Shown here in pieces: positions 43,089-51,221 of a DNA stretch of 64,000 nt. Made by a program: the position numbers and the translations under genes. The notes beneath the pieces are model-generated. The model did not search any database, was not told where the DNA came from, and saw only the letters and a program-made list of their open reading frames with translations. The DNA comes from Flavobacteriales bacterium (GTDB lineage Bacteria > Bacteroidota > Bacteroidia > Flavobacteriales_F > PHOS-HE28): positions 62,001 to 126,000 of the forward strand of contig JADJKO010000002.1 in NCBI GenBank assembly GCA_016705955.1. The letters are read 5' to 3'. How positions within the stretch are numbered: the stretch's first letter is position 1; each line of letters starts with the position of its first letter.

Positions 43089-44294
43089 TCAACTACGTTC
43101 GATGATCGTCGCGTAGCCTTGGCCGACACCGATGCACAGCGTACAGAGCGCCAGACGCTTGCCGGTCTCCTGAAGCTCCAGTGCGGCGGTCTGCAAGAGC
43201 CGTGCGCCGCTCATCCCCAACGGATGCCCGAGCGCGATGGCCCCGCCGTTCGGATTGATCCGGGGATCATCATCCGCGATGCCCAAACTCCGAGTGCAGC
43301 TTAGCGCCTGTGCGGCAAAGGCTTCGTTCAGTTCGATGACCTCCATCCGGTCCAGCCGCAGGCCGGCCCTTTTCAAGGCCAGTTGGGTGGCCGTGACCGG
43401 ACCGATGCCCATGATCCGCGGTTCCACCCCCACCACGGCACTGCTGACGATCCGTGCCAGAGGCTTCAGGCCATGGGCCTTCAGCGCAGCTTCACTAGCT
43501 ACGAGTACCGCAGCTGCGCCATCGTTCAATCCACTGCTGTTGCCGGCGGTCACGGTGCCATCCTTGCGGAAGGCGGGTCGCAATCCCGCTAGGATATCCA
43601 AAGTGGTTTTGGGCTTGACGAATTCGTCGTGATCGAACAGGATCGGATCGCCTTTGCGCTGCGGAATGGGAACCGCCGCGATCTCCTTTCCGAATCGTCC
43701 TTTTGCTTGGGCGACTGTGGCCTTCTGCTGGCTCCACAACGCGAATCGGTCCTGGTCCTCGCGGCTGATGGGATTCGCGTCGAGCAGGTTCTCGGCAGTC
43801 TCTCCCATGGCATCCACACCGAAGCGCGTTTTCATCAGCGGGTTGATGAATCGCCATCCGAAGCTGCTGTCGAAGAGTTGCGCATCGCGCCCGTATGGGG
43901 TGCTGGTCTTGTTCATCACCCACGGGCCGCGGGTCATGTGCTCCACGCCGCCCGCGATGAAGAGATCCCCGTTGTTCGCAGCGATCGCGCGCGCTGCACC
44001 CACCACCGCGCTCATACCGCTGGCGCATAGTCGGTTCACCGTTTCGCCGGGGACGGTCACAGGCAATCCTGCCAGCAGGACCGCCATACGTGCCACGTTG
44101 CGGTTGTCCTCCCCGGCCTGGTTCGCGCAGCCCATGATCACGTCGTCGATCGCGGCGGGATCGAGGTCCGGATGACGTTGCATCAGTGCGCGCAACACGT
44201 GCGCGGCAAGGTCGTCCGCGCGGACCGGAGCGAGTGAACCGGTGAAACTGCCGATGGGCGTGCGGATGGCATCAACGATGAAAGCGTCCTTCAT
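43089..44294 (-). CDS. paaJ: 3-oxoadipyl-CoA thiolase / acetyl-CoA acyltransferase
   Basis: This 401-residue thiolase cleaves a 3-oxoacyl-CoA with CoA. The acyl-accepting Cys is C90 in VNRLCASGMS, the His is H357 in ALGHPLGMSG, and the proton-shuttling Cys is C387 in LCTLCIGVGQG. The sequence style and the neighbouring paaI gene point to the last step of phenylacetate degradation (3-oxoadipyl-CoA to succinyl-CoA and acetyl-CoA). A general fatty-acid thiolase is the alternative. It starts 9 bp after paaI, indicating an operon. Confidence 0.88.
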   Translation of the reverse strand: MKDAFIVDAIRTPIGSFTGSLAPVRADDLAAHVLRALMQRHPDLDPAAIDDVIMGCANQAGEDNRNVARMAVLLAGLPVTVPGETVNRLCASGMSAVVGAARAIAANNGDLFIAGGVEHMTRGPWVMNKTSTPYGRDAQLFDSSFGWRFINPLMKTRFGVDAMGETAENLLDANPISREDQDRFALWSQQKATVAQAKGRFGKEIAAVPIPQRKGDPILFDHDEFVKPKTTLDILAGLRPAFRKDGTVTAGNSSGLNDGAAAVLVASEAALKAHGLKPLARIVSSAVVGVEPRIMGIGPVTATQLALKRAGLRLDRMEVIELNEAFAAQALSCTRSLGIADDDPRINPNGGAIALGHPLGMSGARLLQTAALELQETGKRLALCTLCIGVGQGYATIIERS

Positions 44295-44303
44295 AGCGGA
44301 TCG

Positions 44304-44735
44304 TTAGGGTTCTTCCGGGAACCAGGATTTGCCGGTGCGGAAGACGGTGCCTTTGAACAGGGCCACGACCTCCTCCCGTTGGTTGGTGATGGTGATGTGA
44401 TAGACGCCGATGCTGCGCGAAAGACTCATCTCTTCGCTTTGTGCGGTGAGCACATCGCCCTCCTTCACGGGTTTCGTGTGACTGATCGAGGTCTCCACGG
44501 AAACCGCGTGGATCCCGTGGCTGTTGGACGCGAAGGCGAGGCAACTATCGGCCAAGGAATACGTGATGCCGCCATGCGCGATCGCGAAACCGTTCAGCAT
44601 TTCATTGCGCAAAGTCATGCGGAGGGAGCAACGGCCCGGCTCGACCAGCAGCCGTTCGATCCCCAGCCAAATGCTGAAGGGGTCGTTGTCATACATCCGG
44701 GCCACTACGCGCTCGGCCAATTGCTGTGCGGACAT
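44304..44735 (-). CDS. paaI: Hydroxyphenylacetyl-CoA thioesterase PaaI
   Basis: This 143-residue hot-dog-fold thioesterase is thought to rescue CoA from dead-end intermediates of the phenylacetate pathway. The family pattern is seen in GFAIAHGGITYSLADSCLAFASNSHG (His-Gly-Gly and downstream Asp/Ser, given here in pieces: AHGGITYSLADS). It lies directly upstream of the thiolase and 24 bp after the DNA alkyltransferase gene. The ATG follows TACCTTCG by 5 bp, a start-adjacent -7-like element. Confidence 0.88.
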   Translation of the reverse strand: MSAQQLAERVVARMYDNDPFSIWLGIERLLVEPGRCSLRMTLRNEMLNGFAIAHGGITYSLADSCLAFASNSHGIHAVSVETSISHTKPVKEGDVLTAQSEEMSLSRSIGVYHITITNQREEVVALFKGTVFRTGKSWFPEEP

Positions 44736-44759
44736 GGCGACGAAGGTATCCGATGGTGG

Positions 44760-45293
44760 TCAGGCCTCATCGAAGAGGTCCTTGCTCAACACGCCTTCGT
44801 GGATCAGCAGCCACTTCTTCCGCCAGATCCCGCCCACGTACCCGGTAAGCAAACCGTTGCTACCGATCACCCGGTGACAAGGCACGATGATGGGCAACGG
44901 GTTCGAGGCGCATGCACTTCCGACCGTGCGGGCGATGGCTTTCCCGCCGATGCGGTCCGCGATCTCCTGGTAGGTGCGGGAATCGCCCCATCGGATCTCA
45001 TCGAGGTGATCCCACACGAGCTTCTGGAAAGGGGTGCCCGGTCGTTGCAGCGGAAGGTCGAAGTGCTTTCGGCGCCGCTTCAGGAATGCTTCCATCTGCT
45101 TCTTCGCTTCCACCAGCACCTTGGGCGGTTTCGCGCGGCGCATCCGGATCGGATCGAACGACACCCGCGTGATCAATTCCCCATCACTTTCAATGTGGAT
45201 CCGCCCGATCGGGGATTCCACGGCGATCACGTGGTAGTGCGTGAACAATTCGGGTTCACCAGTGGTCACAGGGGCGGATCGGCGCGGTGGCAT
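44760..45293 (-). CDS. ogt: Methylated-DNA-protein cysteine methyltransferase
   Basis: This 177-residue suicide repair protein removes alkyl groups from O6-alkylguanine onto its own Cys. The motif IVPCHRVIG gives C139; the helix-turn-helix is around residues 100-130 (RTYQEIADRIGGKAIARTVG). The ATG at 45293 gives normal length and leaves 30 bp to the divergent DUF2461 gene, so the two share a promoter region. It could be named ogt or ada-C-like; no Ada regulatory domain is present. Confidence 0.9.
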   Translation of the reverse strand: MPPRRSAPVTTGEPELFTHYHVIAVESPIGRIHIESDGELITRVSFDPIRMRRAKPPKVLVEAKKQMEAFLKRRRKHFDLPLQRPGTPFQKLVWDHLDEIRWGDSRTYQEIADRIGGKAIARTVGSACASNPLPIIVPCHRVIGSNGLLTGYVGGIWRKKWLLIHEGVLSKDLFDEA

Positions 45294-45323
45294 GGCGGCT
45301 ATCTTGGTCGCAAAGTACCACTG

Positions 45324-45992
45324 ATGGCCTGGTTCACCGCTGATTTCAACCGCTTCTTCAAGGATCTCGCGAAGAACAACCACAAGGAATGGTTCGATGC
45401 GAACCGCAAGCGGTATGAGACGAGTGTGAAAGCTCCATTCGCGGCGTTCACTGAAGAGGCGATAGCGCGGATAGCAAAGCACGACAAGCGCATCGCGATC
45501 CAAGCGAAGGATGCGATCTTCCGGATCAACAAGGACATCCGCTTCAGCAAGGACAAGACACCATACAAACTGGAGGCGTCGGCCATTATCTCATCGGCGG
45601 GGCGGAAGGATCACAGCGATCCGGGGATCTACTTCGCATTCGGCCCGGAGAGCGTGAAGTTCTATGGCGGTTGCTACATGCCGGACAAGGACCGGTTGCA
45701 CCGCATCCGCGAAGCGATCATGAAGGACGGAAAGGGACTCGCGAAGGTCACCGGTGCGAAGGCCTTCGCTTCGCACTTCGGATCCATCCAAGGGGAAGCG
45801 AACAAGATCCTCCCGGCCGAGTTCAAGGCAGCAGCGGTCAAGCAGCCGCTGATCGCGAACAAGCAGTTCTACGTAGGTGCTGAGCTACCCGCGAAACTGG
45901 TGGAGGATCCGAAGCTCATGGAAGTCTTCATGAACCACTGGCTGGCGATGCGGCCACTGAACGTGTGGTTGGTCAAGGCCATGAAGGGCTGA
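45324..45992 (+). CDS. DUF2461 domain protein
   Basis: This 222-residue protein of the DUF2461 (TIGR02453-like) family begins MAWFTADFNRFFKDLAKNN. It contains the family segments FDANRKRYE, FRINKDIRFSKDKTPYK and GGCYMPDKDRLHRIREAI. Function is unknown. The ATG at 45324 matches the family start; a much longer open frame upstream is antisense to ogt and paaI and is rejected. It is followed by a hairpin terminator shared with the convergent YceI gene. Confidence 0.9.
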   Translation: MAWFTADFNRFFKDLAKNNHKEWFDANRKRYETSVKAPFAAFTEEAIARIAKHDKRIAIQAKDAIFRINKDIRFSKDKTPYKLEASAIISSAGRKDHSDPGIYFAFGPESVKFYGGCYMPDKDRLHRIREAIMKDGKGLAKVTGAKAFASHFGSIQGEANKILPAEFKAAAVKQPLIANKQFYVGAELPAKLVEDPKLMEVFMNHWLAMRPLNVWLVKAMKG

Positions 45993-45999
45993 AAAGAAG

Positions 46000-46025
46000 A
46001 ATGCCCGCCGTGAGGCAGGCATTCC
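46000..46025 (+). terminator. Bidirectional terminator between DUF2461 and YceI genes
   Basis: GAATGCCCGCC and GGCAGGCATTC form a stem with one bulge and a 3-5 nt loop in the convergent gap. Confidence 0.65.
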
Positions 46026-46046
46026 ACTTTCACCCGAACGTTCGGG

Positions 46047-46706
46047 TCACATGGCGGGCTTGCCCACCAATTCGATCTGCAGGTCGATGTTGTCGTTGAG
46101 CACTTTGTCCTTGGAACCGCTGCTCCAGGCCACACCGTACTTCTGGCGGTCGAAGGTCAGTTTGCCGCTCACCATGATCAGGCCGTTCTCTTCGGAAACG
46201 GTGATGTCCGTCACGGACTCCTCATTGGTCTTACCACGAACGGTCAAGTTGCCTTTGGCGGTATTCCCGCTTACGCTGGTGATCACGAAGGTGGCGTTCG
46301 GATGTGTGCCCACGTCGAAGAACTCCGGTGATTTCAAATGCCCATCCAGGTTCAGCCGCGTTCCTTGAGGTGAACCCTCGGGCGCCATGAACTGGTCCTG
46401 AATGGAAGCGATGCTGCTCATGTCCGCGGTGAACGAGCCGTTCAACACCTCCGTGCCTTTGATCGTGACCTTGCCTTCGGTCAAACGCAATGTGCCTTTG
46501 TGGTCCTTCACCCCGAGCATCACACCGGTCCAATTCACCACGCTTGCGGCGGGATCGAGCACCACGGTACGCTCCATCGCAGCAACGTTGGCGAGGCTGT
46601 CGGAAATGGCTTGTTCGCGGGCGGCCTTCATCTCTTCAGGGCTGGGTCCGCACGAGGAAAGGATCAGTACTGCAACGGCAACGGAGGGAATAACAAGGGT
46701 CTTCAT
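46047..46706 (-). CDS. YceI family lipoprotein
   Basis: This 219-residue exported lipoprotein has the lipobox LILSSC (C19), a short helical linker and a YceI lipocalin-like barrel (about 48-219; VVNWTGVMLGVKDHKGTL; FFDVGTHPNATFVITSV; LTFDRQKYGVAW). YceI proteins bind isoprenoid-type or other hydrophobic ligands. A consensus -7 element (TACATTTG) lies upstream at 46733-46740. It is monocistronic. Confidence 0.92.
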   Translation of the reverse strand: MKTLVIPSVAVAVLILSSCGPSPEEMKAAREQAISDSLANVAAMERTVVLDPAASVVNWTGVMLGVKDHKGTLRLTEGKVTIKGTEVLNGSFTADMSSIASIQDQFMAPEGSPQGTRLNLDGHLKSPEFFDVGTHPNATFVITSVSGNTAKGNLTVRGKTNEESVTDITVSEENGLIMVSGKLTFDRQKYGVAWSSGSKDKVLNDNIDLQIELVGKPAM

Positions 46707-46732
46707 AAAGGGGGTGATTCTTGGTTGAGCCG

Positions 46733-46740
46733 CAAATGTA
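46733..46740 (-). promoter_or_regulatory. -7 element of the YceI gene
   Basis: The minus strand reads TACATTTG followed by C, an exact consensus match, 26 bp before the ATG. Confidence 0.6.
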
Positions 46741-46801
46741 GAAAATATATTCCATGGGAACTAATAGGTTATTGCATCGATGCTGCGGCGTTGGACCAGG
46801 A

Positions 46802-47968
46802 TCAATAGAAAGTTCGCTTCTCCCTGGCCATGCGGCGAAGCAGCGGGGAAGGTCGGTAGCGATCCTCACCGAACTCCGCTTGCAGGCTTTCCAATCGCGA
46901 CAGGCATTCCGCTGGGCCGATCTCATCCACCCATTTCAGCAGGCCCTTGGGATAGTTCACACCCTTGGTCATGGCGAGGTCCAGGTCATCACGACTGGCG
47001 ATGTTCAAGCGAAGGGCTTCGGCCGCTTCGTTGATCAGCATCGCCACAATGCGGTCATGGATCGTGGTGAGCAACACGGCATCGTCGGAGGGTGCTTGAG
47101 ATGCAGCATTCTTCGAGTGATCGAAGTAGCCGCGCCCTGTCTTGCGTCCGAGCCGTCCGCTTTCCACCTGCCGCTGTTGCGTGATGCTCGGCTGGTAGCG
47201 TTGATCATAGAAGAAGGCCTCGAAGACGCTCTTGGTCACTGCGAAGTTGATGTCGTTGCCGATGAGGTCCATCAGCTCGAAGGGTCCCATCTTGAAGCCC
47301 CCGACGCTGCGCACCGCGTGATCGATGGTGGCCATGTCGGCGATGCCTTCCTCGAAGATCCGCAATGCTTCGCCATAGAACGGACGTGCCACGCGGTTCA
47401 CGATGAAGCCCGGGGTGTCCTTGCATTGCACAGCGGACTTTCCCCACGCCTTCATCAACGCCATCGCGTTCTTCACGATATCGGAAGTGGTCGCGATACC
47501 CGGCACCACTTCCACCAAGGGCATGAGCGGCGCAGGATTGAAGAAGTGCAGACCGATGACCCGCTCTGGCGCTTTGCACGCCCCGGCGATCGCCGTTACG
47601 GACAACGATGAAGTGTTCGTGGCCAGGACCGCATCAGCGGAGACCAGTGCTTCCAGATCCGCGAACAACTTCTTCTTGATGCCCAGATCCTCGATGATCG
47701 CTTCGATCACCATGCCGCAACCGGCGAGTTCCTTCAACTCCTTGGCTGGTGTGATCCGTCCGTGGATCCCATCGGCGAGTTCCTTGGTGAACTTGCCCTT
47801 CTCCACCAACCGGTCCAATGTCTTGCGCAGAACCGAATGCGCGTGATCCACAGCTCCGTTACGGCTGTCGAACAAGATCACTGCGTGACCTGCCTGTGCA
47901 GCCACTTGGGCGATGCCGCTTCCCATGGTGCCCGCACCGATCACGGCCACCTTCATTGCGTTGTCCAT
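46802..47968 (-). CDS. paaH: 3-hydroxyacyl-CoA dehydrogenase (PaaH-like)
   Basis: This 388-residue NAD-dependent dehydrogenase oxidises a 3-hydroxyacyl-CoA. It has the Rossmann motif VIGAGTMGSGIAQ, then the catalytic His region (VIGLHFFNPAPLMPLVEVV) and the C-terminal dimerisation domains (GGFKMGPFELMDLIGND; ending in a partial second domain). With paaJ and paaI on the same strand it fits 3-hydroxyadipyl-CoA oxidation in phenylacetate degradation, but fatty-acid use is possible. Start is the ATG at 47968 (another in-frame ATG at 47956). Confidence 0.85.
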   Translation of the reverse strand: MDNAMKVAVIGAGTMGSGIAQVAAQAGHAVILFDSRNGAVDHAHSVLRKTLDRLVEKGKFTKELADGIHGRITPAKELKELAGCGMVIEAIIEDLGIKKKLFADLEALVSADAVLATNTSSLSVTAIAGACKAPERVIGLHFFNPAPLMPLVEVVPGIATTSDIVKNAMALMKAWGKSAVQCKDTPGFIVNRVARPFYGEALRIFEEGIADMATIDHAVRSVGGFKMGPFELMDLIGNDINFAVTKSVFEAFFYDQRYQPSITQQRQVESGRLGRKTGRGYFDHSKNAASQAPSDDAVLLTTIHDRIVAMLINEAAEALRLNIASRDDLDLAMTKGVNYPKGLLKWVDEIGPAECLSRLESLQAEFGEDRYRPSPLLRRMAREKRTFY

Positions 47969-48043
47969 GGGGCGAAGATCGTTCTTGCGGTGCATGGAAC
48001 TTCGGCCACCGCATGCGCGCCAGCCTTTCCTTTGCGGCCGACG

Positions 48044-48637
48044 ATGGTCAAACGCCTCTTCGATATTCTCTCCTCCGCAAGCGCATTGGTGTTCCTATCA
48101 CCGGTGTTGCTGGTCGTCGCGATCATCGTCGCGGTCACTTCATCGGGTGGCGCGTTCTTTCGGCAAGTGCGCGTGGGTCGGGGAGGGAAGGAGTTCGGCC
48201 TGCTGAAGTTCCGCACCATGCGACGCGGCAGCGAATCGAAAGGCCAGATCACTGTGGGTGGACGAGATCCGCGGATCACCGGTATCGGTTACTTCCTGCG
48301 GCGAACGAAAATGGACGAATTGCCGCAGTTGTGGAACGTTCTTATCGGCGACATGAGCGTGGTGGGCCCACGACCCGAAGTGCCGAAGTATGTGGCGCTA
48401 TACACCGTTGAGCAGCGCGCCGTGCTTCAAGTGCGACCGGGGATCACCAGTTTGGCGAGCATCGCGTACATCAACGAGAACGAGGTGTTGGGCCGGAGCG
48501 CCGATCCGGAGCGCACATACATCGAAGAGGTGATGCCTGCCAAGCTTGCGCTCGATCTCCCGTATGTCCATGAGCATGGTTTGCTACAGGATCTGCGCAT
48601 CATCGCGCGCACGCTGGGACGAATGGTATTCGGCTAG
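48044..48637 (+). CDS. Bacterial sugar transferase (initiating phosphoglycosyltransferase)
   Basis: This 197-residue monotopic enzyme of the PglC/WcaJ core family transfers a sugar phosphate to undecaprenyl phosphate to start a polysaccharide or glycoprotein glycan. It has an N-terminal hydrophobic helix (about 12-33), then FGLLKFRTMR, the catalytic Asp-Glu in KMDELPQLWNVLIGDMSVVGPRPE, and RPGITSLASI. The ATG at 48044 gives the short, catalytic-core-only form. No other glycan genes are adjacent; it diverges from paaH. Confidence 0.92.
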   Translation: MVKRLFDILSSASALVFLSPVLLVVAIIVAVTSSGGAFFRQVRVGRGGKEFGLLKFRTMRRGSESKGQITVGGRDPRITGIGYFLRRTKMDELPQLWNVLIGDMSVVGPRPEVPKYVALYTVEQRAVLQVRPGITSLASIAYINENEVLGRSADPERTYIEEVMPAKLALDLPYVHEHGLLQDLRIIARTLGRMVFG

Positions 48638-48712
48638 GGACGTAGCGTTCCGGTCCCGGCGCCATATCTCATCACTCAAATTCTGGCACGAGGCCTTGCG
48701 GGGTGGCGCGGA

Positions 48713-49600
48713 TCACTCCTCCGGCTTTCCGAGCAGATCGCGCAAGCGCTCCAGATCATCCGAGCGCTCGTTGTCGCCCAACTTCTTGTAGCTGTTGGCG
48801 AGGTTGTTCAACTGCCTGCGGATGATGTCCATGTTCGTGCAGGGCGCATAGAACGAAGGGCGTGGTTCGATCTTCAATTTGGCCAGGAACTCGTTGATCT
48901 CGTTGCGACCGAGAATGTCGCCCTGACTGAACGCGTTGACATAGAAGAGTACGCTCTCCTCGCCCTGCTGGCCGCTATCCGCGCCGCCGATGCTCTCCTC
49001 GTCGAGGTAGGCCAGCACGAAATGGTTCGGCAGGTTCACGCCGCGCATGGGCAGGTTCAGATCCTCGGCAAGCACTTGGTAGATGATCGCGAGCGAGAGC
49101 GGATTGCCCTTGCGGCTGTCCAGCACCTCGTTGATGTAGCTGTTCTGCGGCGCGTGGTAGTTGCGCTTGTTGCCCTTGAAGCCATGGACCTGGAAGAAGA
49201 TGTGATTGAACACGCGCACCTTCTCGAAGGCCGTCAGATTGTCGTTCAACTCCAGCCAGATGTCCTGACGAACGGCGGCCAACCGGCTCTTCACCTTCAT
49301 CTCATCGAGGTCCGGGTAGCGGTAGCGGCTGATGATCAGCGCGCCCTCCAGCAGGTCCTCCCCACCGCTGTCGCGCCACGCCTTCAGGCGATCGGTCACG
49401 GAGGCGAGGTGGATGATGTGCAGCAGGTCCTCGATGCGGTTGCGAAAAAGGTCGCCGAAGTCATCGATCTCCCACGCGCGTTCCAACTCGGGCACGATCC
49501 CATCGCCCAACTCCACGATGCGGTCGCGCACCTGGGAGTAGATGGTCTCGTCGGGATCGTCGATCAACGTGATCAGCGCACGGATCTCGGGGTGGCTCAT
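48713..49600 (-). CDS. SirB1/transglutaminase-like family protein
   Basis: This 295-residue cytoplasmic protein of the SirB1 family has a transglutaminase-like core (NPLSLAIIYQVLAEDLNLPMRGVNLPNHFVLAY, seen as NPLSLAIIYQVLAE and NLPNHFVLAY). A C-terminal TPR-like region follows (MDIIRRQLNNLANSYKKLGD). The position of the usual catalytic Cys holds a hydrophobic residue, as is common in this family, so it may be non-enzymatic. The ATG at 49600 fits the family start. Confidence 0.82.
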   Translation of the reverse strand: MSHPEIRALITLIDDPDETIYSQVRDRIVELGDGIVPELERAWEIDDFGDLFRNRIEDLLHIIHLASVTDRLKAWRDSGGEDLLEGALIISRYRYPDLDEMKVKSRLAAVRQDIWLELNDNLTAFEKVRVFNHIFFQVHGFKGNKRNYHAPQNSYINEVLDSRKGNPLSLAIIYQVLAEDLNLPMRGVNLPNHFVLAYLDEESIGGADSGQQGEESVLFYVNAFSQGDILGRNEINEFLAKLKIEPRPSFYAPCTNMDIIRRQLNNLANSYKKLGDNERSDDLERLRDLLGKPEE

Positions 49601-49759
49601 CGGCGGATCTTCATTTCGGAACTGGCCGAAACTAGCCGGAGCCGAAACGCCGGGAAGGCGAGGCCGCACGATGTTTCCACCGAGGGGCTGTTGATGCAAT
49701 TTGAAGGAAGGAGCCGTTAACAGCGGGGTGTGGAAAGGTAGGTTGGGACAAGTGCTCCC

Positions 49760-50659
49760 TCACACCGTCGCCCTCTCCAGCACCTCCACGATCATTCGGT
49801 CGATCGCCGCATGGTGGTCCTTGCTGTACTCCTTGCGCAGGCGGTTGGCCACCACGCAGCACACGGTACACACACGGTGGCCCAGCATGCCGCCCAAACC
49901 ATAGAGCGCGCTGGTCTCCATTTCGAAGTTGGCCGCGCGCAGCCCTTCGTGCTCGAAACTGCTCAGGCGTTCGTTCAAGCCATCGATGGAGGGCACGAGG
50001 CGTACCTGTCGTCCTTGTGGGCCATAGAAGCCACCGGCGGTGAAGGTGATGCCGACGGTGTTCTCGTAGCTGAGTTGTTCCAAGAGCAACTTGTCCGCAC
50101 CGGCCACATAAGGAACGGGCAGGTTGTCCGGCCATTCGGTATGCGCGAGGAATTCGTTCAGCAGGCGCGTCTCGGCATCGGTGTTCTCATAGGCGTAATA
50201 GTGCAGCACATTGTCCATGCCCACACCGAAGGCGCTCACGATGCGGCTGTCCACAGGGATGTCCTCCTGCAAGGATCCGCAAGTGCCGAGGCGGATGATG
50301 CGCAAGGCGCGCTGCTCGCGTTTCGGCGTGCGCGCTTCCAGGTCCACGTTCGCCAGCGCATCCAGTTCGTTCACAACGATGTCGATGTTGTCCGTGCCGA
50401 TGCCAGTGCTGAGCGCCGTGATGTGCGTGCCACGATACACACCGGTGTGCGCCACGAACTCGCGGTTCGCGGTGCGGTGCTCGATCTTTTCAAAATGCTT
50501 GCTGATGCGCTCCACACGACCTTGATCGCCCACCACGAGCACGAGGTCGCCGAGCTGCTCGGGACGCAGTGCCAAGTGGTACACGGATCCGTCCGGGTTC
50601 AGGACGAGTTCGCTGGGTTCGAGGACGGTGCCGGGTTCGGTGAGCGTGATGGCGTGCAT
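49760..50659 (-). CDS. Uridine phosphorylase-like nucleoside phosphorylase
   Basis: This 299-residue enzyme of the PNP/UDP family cleaves a nucleoside with phosphate. It contains VLVVGDQGRVERIS, the phosphate-binding STGIGTDNIDIVVNEL, LGTCGSLQEDI, and the ribose/base region RAANFEMETSALYGLGGML (EMET motif), split here for reading. The overall pattern is closest to uridine phosphorylase. It is a stand-alone gene; a CATCTTTG sequence 17 bp upstream may be its -7 element. Confidence 0.88.
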   Translation of the reverse strand: MHAITLTEPGTVLEPSELVLNPDGSVYHLALRPEQLGDLVLVVGDQGRVERISKHFEKIEHRTANREFVAHTGVYRGTHITALSTGIGTDNIDIVVNELDALANVDLEARTPKREQRALRIIRLGTCGSLQEDIPVDSRIVSAFGVGMDNVLHYYAYENTDAETRLLNEFLAHTEWPDNLPVPYVAGADKLLLEQLSYENTVGITFTAGGFYGPQGRQVRLVPSIDGLNERLSSFEHEGLRAANFEMETSALYGLGGMLGHRVCTVCCVVANRLRKEYSKDHHAAIDRMIVEVLERATV

Positions 50660-50695
50660 GGCTTTTCTTGAGCGCGCAAAGATGGTGGCTTGCGC

Positions 50696-51118
50696 TCAGC
50701 GACCGGTGAGATTCGACAAGGCCCCGCGCCAGTTCTCCGGGATCCCGATCGTCCGGCTCTCCACATAGTCGAAACAGACCATCACGCTGCGGCCTTCTGC
50801 GCAGATCGTTCGCTCCTCCTTCTTCACCCGCACCACGGCGTATTCCAGGTCGAAGCTCTTGCTACCGATCGCGCTGCACCAGCATTCCACTTCGATCTCA
50901 TCATTCAAATGCACTGGTGCGCGATAGTCCACTTCGTTGCGTGCAAGGATGAGTCCTTGGTTCTTCCAATCGTGACCGGGAGGGATGAACCGACGCAACA
51001 AGGCCATACGCGCCAATTCGAACCAATGGAGGTACACCGCGTTGTGTGCGTGGTGGGCCATGTCCAGGTCGGCGAAGCGTAGCTGGATGGGGACGATGGC
51101 CTTGTGTTCGGATTCCAT
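50696..51118 (-). CDS. Acyl-CoA thioesterase, YbgC/4HBT type
   Basis: This 140-residue hot-dog-fold thioesterase contains the 4HBT signature region (RFADLDMAHHAHNAVYLHWFE, with the catalytic Asp in FADLDMAHHAHN). The substrate is probably a short or aryl acyl-CoA. It lies 36 bp upstream of the uridine phosphorylase on the same strand and diverges from a T9SS-type exported protein. Confidence 0.85.
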   Translation of the reverse strand: MESEHKAIVPIQLRFADLDMAHHAHNAVYLHWFELARMALLRRFIPPGHDWKNQGLILARNEVDYRAPVHLNDEIEVECWCSAIGSKSFDLEYAVVRVKKEERTICAEGRSVMVCFDYVESRTIGIPENWRGALSNLTGR

Positions 51119-51221
51119 GTTGGGAGCGGTAGGTGGTAGGTGGGAACGAAGATCGCGCTGTTCCGTTGGTCGAAAGACCTCCCTGCGCTGGATCCTGCGT
51201 CCTTACTTTGGAGGTACTCCA

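Noticed and set aside
44379..45323. N-terminal extension of the DUF2461 frame
   Set aside because: It is antisense to ogt and paaI; the family start is the ATG at 45324.
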